Origin: Proteiniclasticum ruminis
GTDB taxonomy: Bacteria; Bacillota; Clostridia; Clostridiales; Clostridiaceae
Reading direction: 5' to 3'
NCBI RefSeq assembly: GCF_900115135.1
Contig: NZ_FOVK01000001.1
Span: 744,001-808,000 of the forward strand
DNA: 64,000 bases
Below are positions 44,845 through 52,181 of the stretch, in pieces. The notes below the pieces were generated by a model, which made no database searches, was not told the origin of the DNA, and was given only the letters and a program-made list of their open reading frames with translations. The translations under genes were made by a program, and so were the position numbers. Positions within the stretch are counted from its first letter, which is position 1. Every line of letters begins with the position of its first letter.

Positions 44845-45618
44845 CTAGCCTATTTTATGTAAAGTAGTGCTTTCACTACGATGATCTGTTTTTTCAACAT
44901 AATCCTGTCCAAGTTCATGATGCAGTAATGCAGTAAGTTCCAACGTCCTTTTACGGTCCATCTGCTCTACCCCTTCCAACTTGTATTTAATATTCATCAC
45001 TTCATATTTATTTTCACCCATCGTATGATAGGGCAGCAGCTCGATCTTCTCTACATTCTGAAGCGTCTTTATTTTTTTCGCCAGTTGAACAATATGCTCT
45101 TCACTGTCTGTAATACCCGGTACCACAACATGTCTGATCCACATTTTGGTTCCTGCATTTTGAACGGCTTCCAAAAACTTCAAAGACTTATCTTCTTTCT
45201 GACCAGCAATGAATAAGTACTGCTTCGGGTCTTCATGTTTGATGTCAAACAAAACCAAATCCGTGTACTTCAAGATTTCCTCATATTCGCCAAATCCGTA
45301 GCCCGCTGTATCCAGAGCCGTATGGATACCAAGCTCCTTACACGCTTTAAGCGATTCTAAAAGAAACTCTGGCTGAAGAAGAGGCTCTCCACCCGAAAAG
45401 GTAACTCCACCACCCGATTTTTCAAAATACGGACGGTACCTTTTGATCTTCTTTATAAGGTCGGAGGCTTCTACTTGGGTTCCTCCCCCCATAGTCCAGG
45501 TATCTGGATTATGGCAATAGAGGCATCTTAGTTTGCATCCCTGTAGAAACACCACAGTTCTGATTCCTGGTCCGTCTACAAGACCCATGCTTTCTATTGA
45601 ATGGATTCTGCCTTTCAA
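44845..45618 (-). CDS. pflA: Pyruvate formate-lyase activating enzyme
   Basis: Radical-SAM activase that installs the glycyl radical on PflB. The CxxxCxxC cluster motif is GCKLRCLYCHNPDTW near residue 27, and GGGVTFSGGEPLLQPEF is the SAM-binding GGE region. About 257 residues, normal length. The TTG at 45618 is preferred because GGAG lies 7 bases upstream; a GTG nine bases further upstream touches that site. It is 35 bases after pflB and cotranscribed with it. Confidence 0.95.
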   Translation of the reverse strand: MKGRIHSIESMGLVDGPGIRTVVFLQGCKLRCLYCHNPDTWTMGGGTQVEASDLIKKIKRYRPYFEKSGGGVTFSGGEPLLQPEFLLESLKACKELGIHTALDTAGYGFGEYEEILKYTDLVLFDIKHEDPKQYLFIAGQKEDKSLKFLEAVQNAGTKMWIRHVVVPGITDSEEHIVQLAKKIKTLQNVEKIELLPYHTMGENKYEVMNIKYKLEGVEQMDRKRTLELTALLHHELGQDYVEKTDHRSESTTLHKIG

Positions 45619-45653
45619 AGTCCTCACTCCTTTAAGTATTTGATCAGTTTAAA

Positions 45654-47882
45654 CTACATAGCTTCGTGGAAAGTTCTTGAAATGACTTCCATCTGCTGCT
45701 CTTTTGACAGTCTGTTGAAATTAACTGCATATCCTGAAACTCTGATGGTCAGAGTTGGATATTTTTCTGGATGCGCCATGGCATCTTCAAGCTTTTCTCT
45801 GTTGAATACATTGACATTCAAATGATGCGCATCCTGTGAGAAATACCCATCAAGTACAGATGCCAGATTGTTGATTCTTTCATCTCCAGACTTTCCAAGA
45901 GCATCCGGAACAATCGAGAATGTATTGGATACACCATCTTCACAAGTGCTGCAGTATGGAATCTTCGCTACACTGTTCAGCGATGCCAAAGCACCTTCCA
46001 GGTCTCTTCCATGCATTGGGTTTGCTCCTGGCGCAAATGGCTCTCCTGCTTTTCTTCCATCTGGTGTAGCACCGGTTTTCTTACCGTACACCACATTGGA
46101 TGTGATGGTCAGAACAGACAATGTGTGTTTTGCATCTCTATAGGTCTGATGTCTCTTCAGTTCACTGGAGAATTTCTCCACCAGGCTGACTGCGATATCA
46201 TCCACACGGTCATCATCATTTCCATATTTAGGGAAGTCCCCTTCGATTTCAAAATCCACTGTGATTCCATTTTCATTGCGTTTTGGCGTTACTTTTGCAT
46301 ATTTGATCGCTGCAAGTGAATCAGCAGCAACTGAAAGTCCTGCGACACCAAATGCCATGAGTCTGCCTACTTCTGTGTCATGAAGCGCCATCTGGCCAGC
46401 TTCATAAGCATACTTGTCATGCATATAATGAATAATATTCATGGTATTCACATAAAGTTCCGCTACATATTCAAGAACCTTATTGTAGTTTTCCAGTACT
46501 GTATCATACTCCAGTACTGCATCTGTAATTGGTGTGAGACCTTCGATGACTTTCTTTCCCGATTTCTCATCAACACCACCATTTAGAGCGTATAGAAGTG
46601 ATTTTGCCAGATTGCATCTTGCTCCGAAGAACTGCATCTGCTTCCCGATGGACATTGCGGACACACAGCATGCAATTGCATAGTCATCACCATATAGAGG
46701 TCTCATGATATCATCATTCTCATACTGAATGGAATCTGTCTGAATGGACATGTCTGCACAGAACTTCTTGAAGTTCTCAGGAAGAGACTGAGCCCATAGA
46801 ACTGTCATATTTGGTTCTGGAGCTGTTCCAAGATTGATCAGTGTATGCAGGAATCTAAAAGATGACTTGGTCACCAGTGGTCGTCCATCAAGACCAACAC
46901 CACCGATCGCTTCAGTTACCCAAGTAGGATCTCCTGCAAACAGATCATCATATTCTGGCGTTCTCAGGTGTCTGACCATTCTCAGCTTAATGACAAACTG
47001 ATCGATGATCTCCTGGGCTACTGCTTCATTAATGGTGCCATTACGTAAATCTCTTTCGATATAGCAGTCCAGGAAAGTACTTGTTCTTCCGAGAGACATA
47101 GCCGCTCCATTGTTTTCTTTTACAGCTGCCAGATATCCAAAATACACAAACTGAACTGCTTCCTTTGCATCCTTCGCTGGCTGAGAAATATCAAATCCGT
47201 AAGAAGCTGCCATTTCTTTCATTTCGTTCAATGCTCGAATCTGTTCATTGACTTCTTCTCTCTGTCGAATTAATGCATCCAGCATGGGTCCCTTAAGGTT
47301 TTCAAGATCCTTTTTCTTTTCAAGGATCAGACGGTCTATTCCATAAAGAGCTACTCTTCTGTAATCACCGATGATTCTTCCTCTTCCGTATGCATCTGGA
47401 AGTCCTGTGATAAGACCAGTACTTCTAGCTGCTCTCATTTCCTTATTGTATGCATGGAAAACACCTTCATTGTGTGTCTTTCTATATTTAGGAAACTCTT
47501 TCAGGATGGAGTCGGATGCCGTGAAATCATAAGCTTCCAGCGACTGTTCTACCATTCTGAATCCACCGTAAGGATTAATGATTCTCTTTAATGGTGCATC
47601 TGTCTGAAGACCTACGATGGTCTCTGCTTCTTTGATAATGTATCCTGGTTTGAAGTTATTGATCCCTGCAATGTTCTCTTCGTCTACTCCAAGAACACCT
47701 TGCTTAATTTCTTCAACGATCAGCTGCCCAGCTTTTTCCCATACTTTCTTTGTGTTTTCAGTAGGGCCTGCTAAAAAAGATGCATCTCCTTCATATACTG
47801 TGAAGTTCTTCTGAATAAAATCTCTAACATCTATTTCATTTGTCCAGTTGCCTTCATTAAATCCATTCCATTGAGTTATCAT
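45654..47882 (-). CDS. pflB: Formate acetyltransferase (pyruvate formate-lyase)
   Basis: Glycyl-radical enzyme converting pyruvate and CoA to acetyl-CoA and formate under anaerobic conditions. The paired active-site cysteines are in [11 protein letters not shown] and the glycyl-radical loop RVSGYAVNF is near the C-terminus. At 742 residues it is full length. The motif set ([25 protein letters not shown]) fits true PFL rather than diol dehydratase or choline lyase. Followed by its activase. A promoter with a Rex-like half-site lies upstream. Confidence 0.97.
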   Translation of the reverse strand: MITQWNGFNEGNWTNEIDVRDFIQKNFTVYEGDASFLAGPTENTKKVWEKAGQLIVEEIKQGVLGVDEENIAGINNFKPGYIIKEAETIVGLQTDAPLKRIINPYGGFRMVEQSLEAYDFTASDSILKEFPKYRKTHNEGVFHAYNKEMRAARSTGLITGLPDAYGRGRIIGDYRRVALYGIDRLILEKKKDLENLKGPMLDALIRQREEVNEQIRALNEMKEMAASYGFDISQPAKDAKEAVQFVYFGYLAAVKENNGAAMSLGRTSTFLDCYIERDLRNGTINEAVAQEIIDQFVIKLRMVRHLRTPEYDDLFAGDPTWVTEAIGGVGLDGRPLVTKSSFRFLHTLINLGTAPEPNMTVLWAQSLPENFKKFCADMSIQTDSIQYENDDIMRPLYGDDYAIACCVSAMSIGKQMQFFGARCNLAKSLLYALNGGVDEKSGKKVIEGLTPITDAVLEYDTVLENYNKVLEYVAELYVNTMNIIHYMHDKYAYEAGQMALHDTEVGRLMAFGVAGLSVAADSLAAIKYAKVTPKRNENGITVDFEIEGDFPKYGNDDDRVDDIAVSLVEKFSSELKRHQTYRDAKHTLSVLTITSNVVYGKKTGATPDGRKAGEPFAPGANPMHGRDLEGALASLNSVAKIPYCSTCEDGVSNTFSIVPDALGKSGDERINNLASVLDGYFSQDAHHLNVNVFNREKLEDAMAHPEKYPTLTIRVSGYAVNFNRLSKEQQMEVISRTFHEAM

Positions 47883-47949
47883 CTTATATCCTCCTAGTTT
47901 TTATAACACATTTAACTTTTTAACTTAATCTGTTTTCTCTTACAAATGT

Positions 47950-47989
47950 ATTATACAATAGGTTCACCTTTTTGTTAATACCTAGTCAA
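47950..47989 (-). promoter_or_regulatory. pflBA promoter with Rex-like operator
   Basis: On the minus strand TTAACA (47973-47978) and TATAAT (47950-47955) are 17 bases apart. On the plus strand TTGTTAA-N4-TAGTCAA (47972-47989) has one perfect and one partial (4 of 7) half of the redox repressor Rex site and covers the -35. Control by NADH/NAD state is inferred from this and from known Rex control of pfl in other Firmicutes. Confidence 0.5.
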
Positions 47990-48079
47990 TAAGTTTTTCC
48001 TCCGATAATCTTGCTTTAATCGAAAAACATATTGACAAACGCTCTGTTTTATGATTATTATAACAAATACCCTTTATAT

Positions 48080-48137
48080 TGATACAAAATTAGTACAGTA
48101 ATCTATATTTCATGATTGTTATAGTTATTTTGTATCA
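48080..48137. repeat. Widely spaced inverted repeat upstream of pflB
   Basis: TGATACAAAAT (48080-48090) and ATTTTGTATCA (48127-48137) are perfect 11-base arms 36 bases apart. The heptamer AGTACAG occurs at 48092, 48144 and 48309. The surrounding 300 bases are very AT-rich and hold no gene. A plus-strand TTGACA-18-TATTAT (48032-48061) could start a transcript reaching the terminator at 48345. Confidence 0.5.
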
Positions 48138-48344
48138 CTTTTCAGTACAGCTTGATAAAAAATAATTATTATTTTATTACAACTTTTTTCACTTTAACCT
48201 CATTCTATAACTCATCACACACAAATCATAATAATCTTTCCATCCTTATTTTGATCCAATTCTTCATCTGACCAAATACCCACTGTTATAAAATATCATT
48301 TAATTTATAGTACAGAAAATAGAATGTGTTGTATAATTGTATTG

Positions 48345-48380
48345 AAAAAAGGAGAGACCTCATCGATCTCTCCTTTTTTT
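48345..48380. terminator. Bidirectional-looking terminator after the YkoP gene
   Basis: GGAGAGA (48351-48357) and TCTCTCC (48367-48373), flanked by an A run and a T run. It ends the minus-strand ykoP unit and could also stop a plus-strand transcript. Confidence 0.8.
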
Positions 48381-48387
48381 ACTTCAG

Positions 48388-48912
48388 TTATTCCTTTATC
48401 ATCTCAAATAGCTGCGATTGGGATATCCAGCATTCCTTGGCAACTCTTTTTTTACCATCTTTCTTTGCTTTTTCTTTCCTTAAGGTGCTCCTAAGGATAT
48501 TCTCACCAAGACTCACCATATGCCGTCTTATGGGAGATTCAATCTCAATGATTGTAAACCCGGCTCGCCGAGCTAATCGATGGAGAAGTGTAATGCCTAA
48601 GACAGCTTTATATTTTCTGTTTTCTGGTTTTTCCATATGTTTGCCGATTAGTTTCAACTCTTCCGCAAGCATCGTGAAAAGATTCCCATAACTTGTATCG
48701 AGGTTCTTCAAGTTCGTGTTCACCATATGAATTTCATAGTAACAGTCACCACGCTTTATTACTGTGCCATCCTCTATGACTACATTCTTTCCTCTGTATA
48801 CTTTGGGAACCAAATATAAAAACCCAATATCGCTTCCTGGAACACGCTTCCACCCCAGCATTCTGACTAGACTTGCATCATAAAACCCAATTACTTTTTT
48901 CAGTATATCCAT
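48388..48912 (-). CDS. YkoP family protein
   Basis: Cytoplasmic protein of 174 residues resembling Bacillus YkoP: YRGKNVVIEDGTVIKRGDCYYEIHMVN near the middle, then a helical part with LLHRLARRAGFTIIEIE, and a basic C-terminus. Function unknown. It follows the polysaccharide deacetylase gene by 8 bases, so the two are one unit, and this pairing suggests a role at the cell surface. The identification rests on recall of the YkoP pattern and is moderate. Confidence 0.7.
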   Translation of the reverse strand: MDILKKVIGFYDASLVRMLGWKRVPGSDIGFLYLVPKVYRGKNVVIEDGTVIKRGDCYYEIHMVNTNLKNLDTSYGNLFTMLAEELKLIGKHMEKPENRKYKAVLGITLLHRLARRAGFTIIEIESPIRRHMVSLGENILRSTLRKEKAKKDGKKRVAKECWISQSQLFEMIKE

Positions 48913-48920
48913 TCTCTCTC

Positions 48921-49619
48921 CTACACTCTTACAGCCGAATCATGTTCAGGAACAACAAACTCATACCCCATTTTCTGCAACTCAGGCAAAGCGATCTCCA
49001 ATGCGTTGATCGTTCTCTGTGGTGCATCTTTTGCACCTCTTCCGTCGTGAAGGAGCACGATATCTCCAGGTCTGACTTTGTTCAGTAAAGTCTTTTCAAT
49101 ATACTCCTCATCCACATATTTACTCCAGTCTGATGCATGAAGCGACCATAATACAGGCTTAAAATCATACTCATGTATGAATTTTGAGGAGACAATATTG
49201 ACTAAACCCCAGGGCGGTCTATATAAATTTACCGTAATCCCCATCCCCCGTAACACCTCAATGGAATCATGAAAATCCTTTTTCATCGCTTTATAGGAAC
49301 GAATTGGTGCCCCAATATGTTTATTTGCATGAAGACCAATTACATGCCCTTCTCTGACAATTCTTTCAATGATGTCCGGGTTCGCCTTAACCTTTTCACC
49401 TAGCACAAAAAAGGTGGCTCTTATCCTATACTTCTTCAAGAGATCCAGCAGCTGTGGCGTATATCTCGGATCCGGTCCATCATCAAACGTCACCGCTATC
49501 CTCTTCCCTTCTACAGGAATCTTTTTCAGAACGCATTTAGAAAAATACCGGAAATAAATATTGGGGATAATTGAGTAAACCACAAACAAATAGAACAAAA
49601 CCGTATCCATTTTCATCAC
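48921..49619 (-). CDS. Polysaccharide deacetylase family protein (NodB homology)
   Basis: Membrane-anchored carbohydrate deacetylase of 232 residues. An N-terminal hydrophobic helix (about 5-22) lacks a clear cleavage site. The NodB domain follows with VTFDDGPDPRYT (catalytic and metal Asp), GLHANKHIG (metal His pair), YRPPWG and IVLLHDGRG. Likely acts on peptidoglycan or another GlcNAc polymer outside the cell. First gene of a pair with ykoP, and downstream of the raiA-like RNA terminator on the same strand. Confidence 0.9.
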   Translation of the reverse strand: MMKMDTVLFYLFVVYSIIPNIYFRYFSKCVLKKIPVEGKRIAVTFDDGPDPRYTPQLLDLLKKYRIRATFFVLGEKVKANPDIIERIVREGHVIGLHANKHIGAPIRSYKAMKKDFHDSIEVLRGMGITVNLYRPPWGLVNIVSSKFIHEYDFKPVLWSLHASDWSKYVDEEYIEKTLLNKVRPGDIVLLHDGRGAKDAPQRTINALEIALPELQKMGYEFVVPEHDSAVRV

Positions 49620-49703
49620 CCATCCTTCTCCGCACTTTGTGTACGGTCACCACTATAATTATAGCCCTATTTACAATAAATGCCACATAGAGTTATTTAC
49701 CCG

Positions 49704-49732
49704 AAAAAATTAAGCAGCCAACGGCTGCTTAA
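49704..49732 (-). terminator. Terminator of the raiA-like RNA
   Basis: On the minus strand TTAAGCAGCC and GGCTGCTTAA form a perfect 10-pair stem with a GTT loop, followed by six T residues. Confidence 0.92.
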
Positions 49733-49966
49733 CTGCACAATCGTGCGCGAAAGTTATTTGACCTAGTCTTTGACCCCACACTCGCCTGCTGGAGCTTTTG
49801 CTACCCGGACTTAACCTCTCACTACTTACCCTCTCATTTCTGGCAGGACTTACTTCTAAGCCGCACCATGATTGTCAGTGCTTTGACTGACTTACGTGGA
49901 TCCTTTTGCCTGCGACTGGCATGGACTATCAGGGGTATCCCCGAGCAACTACAAACATAACTTTCA
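49704..49966 (-). ncRNA. raiA-motif-like structured non-coding RNA
   Basis: A 263-base transcript unit with its own promoter and terminator, no coding potential, and higher GC than the flanking intergenic DNA. Its ends pair: GAAAGTTAT (5' end, 49965 side) with ATAACTTTC (49749 side), enclosing a core of about 217 nt. Inner hairpins include GTCAGT/ACTGAC, GGGG-ATA-CCCC and GCAGG/CCTGC. A raiA-motif RNA is about this size and is often found near raiA or comF genes in clostridia; here it directly follows comFA-comFC. That synteny and size drive the call; I could not align it to the model. A tnpB-derived omega RNA is the main alternative. Confidence 0.65.
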
Positions 49967-49973
49967 ATTTTAC

Positions 49974-50002
49974 ATTATATCAATCTGAAGGAAGATATTC
50001 AA
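49974..50002 (-). promoter_or_regulatory. Strong sigma-A promoter of the raiA-like RNA
   Basis: On the minus strand TTGAAT (49997-50002), 17 bases, then TATAAT (49974-49979) with an extended TGA just before it. Transcription would start near 49966, exactly where the closing stem begins. Confidence 0.82.
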
Positions 50003-50024
50003 GAGCTGTATGAAAAGGAGCGGC

Positions 50025-50648
50025 TCATATCAGTTTGAAAACAGTCAAAAAATATGGTTGAATCCCTTGATTCTCCAGAAGCTTCACACATTTCCCTACT
50101 GTGCTTCCAGTGGTGAAGACATCATCAACTATCAGTACCCTCTTCCCTTTCAAATGCTCCATGGAGTCATGACGAAGCTTTATCTGATCCGCATTATCTT
50201 TCCGGCTTTCCATATCCAGTTTTTTTTGCTCCGTTTTAGAAGGTCGAAAGAGTGCCCTCCACGGAACTCCAATTTCTTTCGATAGTCTTTCCGCCATGAA
50301 TGCACCATGATCAAACCCCAGATTTTGAGCAGAACGGTAAGAACTTGGGGCGAATGTTATAAGTTGAAAAGAGCTGATGAAGTCTCGTTGAGCGGAGAGC
50401 AGAAGGTTTACCATATCATTTCCTGCATAAAAAGATCCTTGTTTCTTATATGCCATCAGCAGAGCTTTTCCTTCCTCATTATATGCAAGGATGGACATCC
50501 CCTTCTTCATTTCCAGTAACCCCTCCTCCTTTAAGAACACCAGCTTCTTCTTGCAAGAAGCACAAAGACCATCCGTGAACTCCTCACAGATCGGACACTT
50601 GTCATAAGGAAACAGCAGATTCTGAAAAAACTGGGCAATCCTATTCAA
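50025..50648 (-). CDS. comFC: ComF family phosphoribosyltransferase-like protein
   Basis: Protein of 207 residues with an N-terminal double zinc finger (CxxC at 18 and 21, CxxC at 29 and 32) and a C-terminal PRTase domain. The PRPP loop is VLIVDDVFTTGSTVG. ComFC is needed for DNA uptake in naturally competent bacteria. It starts with TTG at 50648 overlapping the comFA stop by 8 bases, so translation is coupled. The zinc fingers are intact even though the partner ComFA is degenerate. Confidence 0.9.
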   Translation of the reverse strand: MNRIAQFFQNLLFPYDKCPICEEFTDGLCASCKKKLVFLKEEGLLEMKKGMSILAYNEEGKALLMAYKKQGSFYAGNDMVNLLLSAQRDFISSFQLITFAPSSYRSAQNLGFDHGAFMAERLSKEIGVPWRALFRPSKTEQKKLDMESRKDNADQIKLRHDSMEHLKGKRVLIVDDVFTTGSTVGKCVKLLENQGIQPYFLTVFKLI

Positions 50649-51624
50649 ATCCTTCTTCCCAAAGTATCTTATTGAAATGTCTTGTCAGTTCCTTTGTCCT
50701 CTCCATATCTCTTGTTATATGTTGACACAACATGATTACTTCTCCATTCATTTCTTCATAGAATCCTGTTCTCAAACAGAGGAAGAGAAGTTCTCTATAA
50801 CTGTATCTGGAAGAATCCGAACCATGGATGATGATTTCAAAATTGGTTTCCACATCCAAATAGTCGTCCAGATCATCTGTAATGAAAATATACGGTTTTT
50901 CAGGGTCCTTGACCAGTTCCTTCATGGTCTTCGTACCGATCTCATCCACATCAAAAATACAGCTTTCCAGTGATTCATCAACCTTTGAAAGAAATCTGGC
51001 AACTTTTCTTTTGACCTTCTTATCAGCAGTAAGAAAAAGAACTTTTTTCTTCTCATATACAAACCAGAGAAGGTATTCATATACCGAAGTAGGCACAAAT
51101 TCATCAAGATTCAGTCGTGTCTCAATTACTCTTGGCTCAGAAACAAATCCACTTCGCCCTGCCATTGGAACTTCCAGTACATCCATTCCCATGAAAACTG
51201 TTTCGAAAGAATAGGCAACCACCTTTTTGCATCTTGGAAAAATAAATCCAATCAGATGCTGCATTTCAGGCTTTTTATGAATCGGAAATGAATTGACATC
51301 ATCATAAACCACAAGATCATACTGTTCCCTGATTCGTAACGCTTGGAAATAATCACAGATGACCAGTGATTCCTTCTCATTGATTTCAAGATCCTGGTGC
51401 AGCGAAATGGAAGTAAATCCCAAGTTTCTCATAAATTGGGAAATAAGCACATGTTCTTTCGTTTCTCCGGTGATGTAAAGAACCCGTCCTCCATCATAAA
51501 GAACCTTGTTCACCAGCTCTTTCAATGGTTCAATCCCCATATAGGGAACTGTTTTGATGTTTATTGCTTTCTGTTCACCTTCCATATACCAATGCAAGAG
51601 CTGCTTCTTCTTATCAACTTTCAT
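50641..51624 (-). CDS. ComFA-like protein with lost helicase motifs
   Basis: Protein of 327 residues aligned by pattern to the DNA-uptake helicase ComFA, but shorter (ComFA is usually about 430-460). The Walker A region reads TGETKEH (52-58) where ComFA has TGAGKTE. The DEVDAFP box reads YDDVNSFP (107-114). The N-terminal zinc finger is absent. The later motifs (IIIHGSDSSRYSYRELLFL) are recognisable. ATP hydrolysis looks impossible, so it may be a structural remnant or have a new role. ATG at 51624 has GGAGGT upstream. First gene of comFA-comFC. Confidence 0.7.
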   Translation of the reverse strand: MKVDKKKQLLHWYMEGEQKAINIKTVPYMGIEPLKELVNKVLYDGGRVLYITGETKEHVLISQFMRNLGFTSISLHQDLEINEKESLVICDYFQALRIREQYDLVVYDDVNSFPIHKKPEMQHLIGFIFPRCKKVVAYSFETVFMGMDVLEVPMAGRSGFVSEPRVIETRLNLDEFVPTSVYEYLLWFVYEKKKVLFLTADKKVKRKVARFLSKVDESLESCIFDVDEIGTKTMKELVKDPEKPYIFITDDLDDYLDVETNFEIIIHGSDSSRYSYRELLFLCLRTGFYEEMNGEVIMLCQHITRDMERTKELTRHFNKILWEEGFE

Positions 51625-51719
51625 AAAGACCTCCACTTTTTTCTATTCCGTTGCCAAAACATTATAGAACTCTATCGTTTTGTTTCATTCCCCATTCATC
51701 GTGTCCGATTTTGCTTAGG

Positions 51720-52148
51720 CTACTTTCGTTTGATATAACACTCCAAGGGCGTAAATTCCCATACAACGCATGGTACATAGTAACAGCTATTTTTCAGGTG
51801 ATTATGCTGCTAATCCATATCTTGAAAGATTTATGCTGGCGTTATAATCCCGATCTATAACACATTCACATTCCTCACAGATATAAGTCCTTTCTGATAG
51901 TGACAGTCTTGTTTTACATGCCCACACTCACTACAGGTCTTGGATGATGGATGCCAGGTGTCAACCTCTACAAATTCTATCCCATTAAACTCACACTTAT
52001 ACTTCAGCTGCCTTCTGAACTCGTATAAGCCTTGCTTCCCAATAACCTTTGCTAAGTGTCTATTACTCATCATACCTCTAATATTAAGAGTCTCCATAAC
52101 AACTCGAGATGGTTTGGTTTTCACACTCTCACTTGTCGTCTGGTGCAA
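51720..52148 (-). mobile_element. Truncated IS200/IS605-type element (tnpB 3' part and right end)
   Basis: The 3' third of a tnpB gene and about 80 bases of downstream right-end sequence remain between recD2 and comFA. Small hairpins CCAT/ATGG and GGG/CCC lie in the right-end part, where omega RNAs are normally encoded. No tnpA, left end or intact tnpB is present, so it cannot move by itself. The outer boundaries are estimates. Confidence 0.65.
51802..52148 (-). pseudogene. tnpB: tnpB (OrfB) pseudogene, C-terminal fragment with frameshift
   Basis: The fragment begins at the KTKPSRVVMETLNIRGMM block of TnpB and continues through the zinc ribbon (SSKTCSECGHVKQD). At about 51906 one base is missing. 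Past it, another frame continues LSLSERTYICEECECVIDRD, which includes the second CxxC and the RuvC-III Asp, then ends GLAA-stop at 51802. The N-terminal two thirds (RuvC-I and II) are gone. Both the truncation and the frameshift make the protein dead. Confidence 0.85.
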
Positions 52149-52181
52149 ATAGTTATTTCTTATGTTATGTTATAGTCACTG

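Noticed and set aside
49704-49966. A second tnpB tail or IS605 right end
   Set aside because: One frame has a vaguely tnpB-tail-like string, but the region has its own extended -10 promoter, paired ends and a perfect terminator, and no zinc-ribbon or RuvC remnant. A stand-alone structured RNA fits better.
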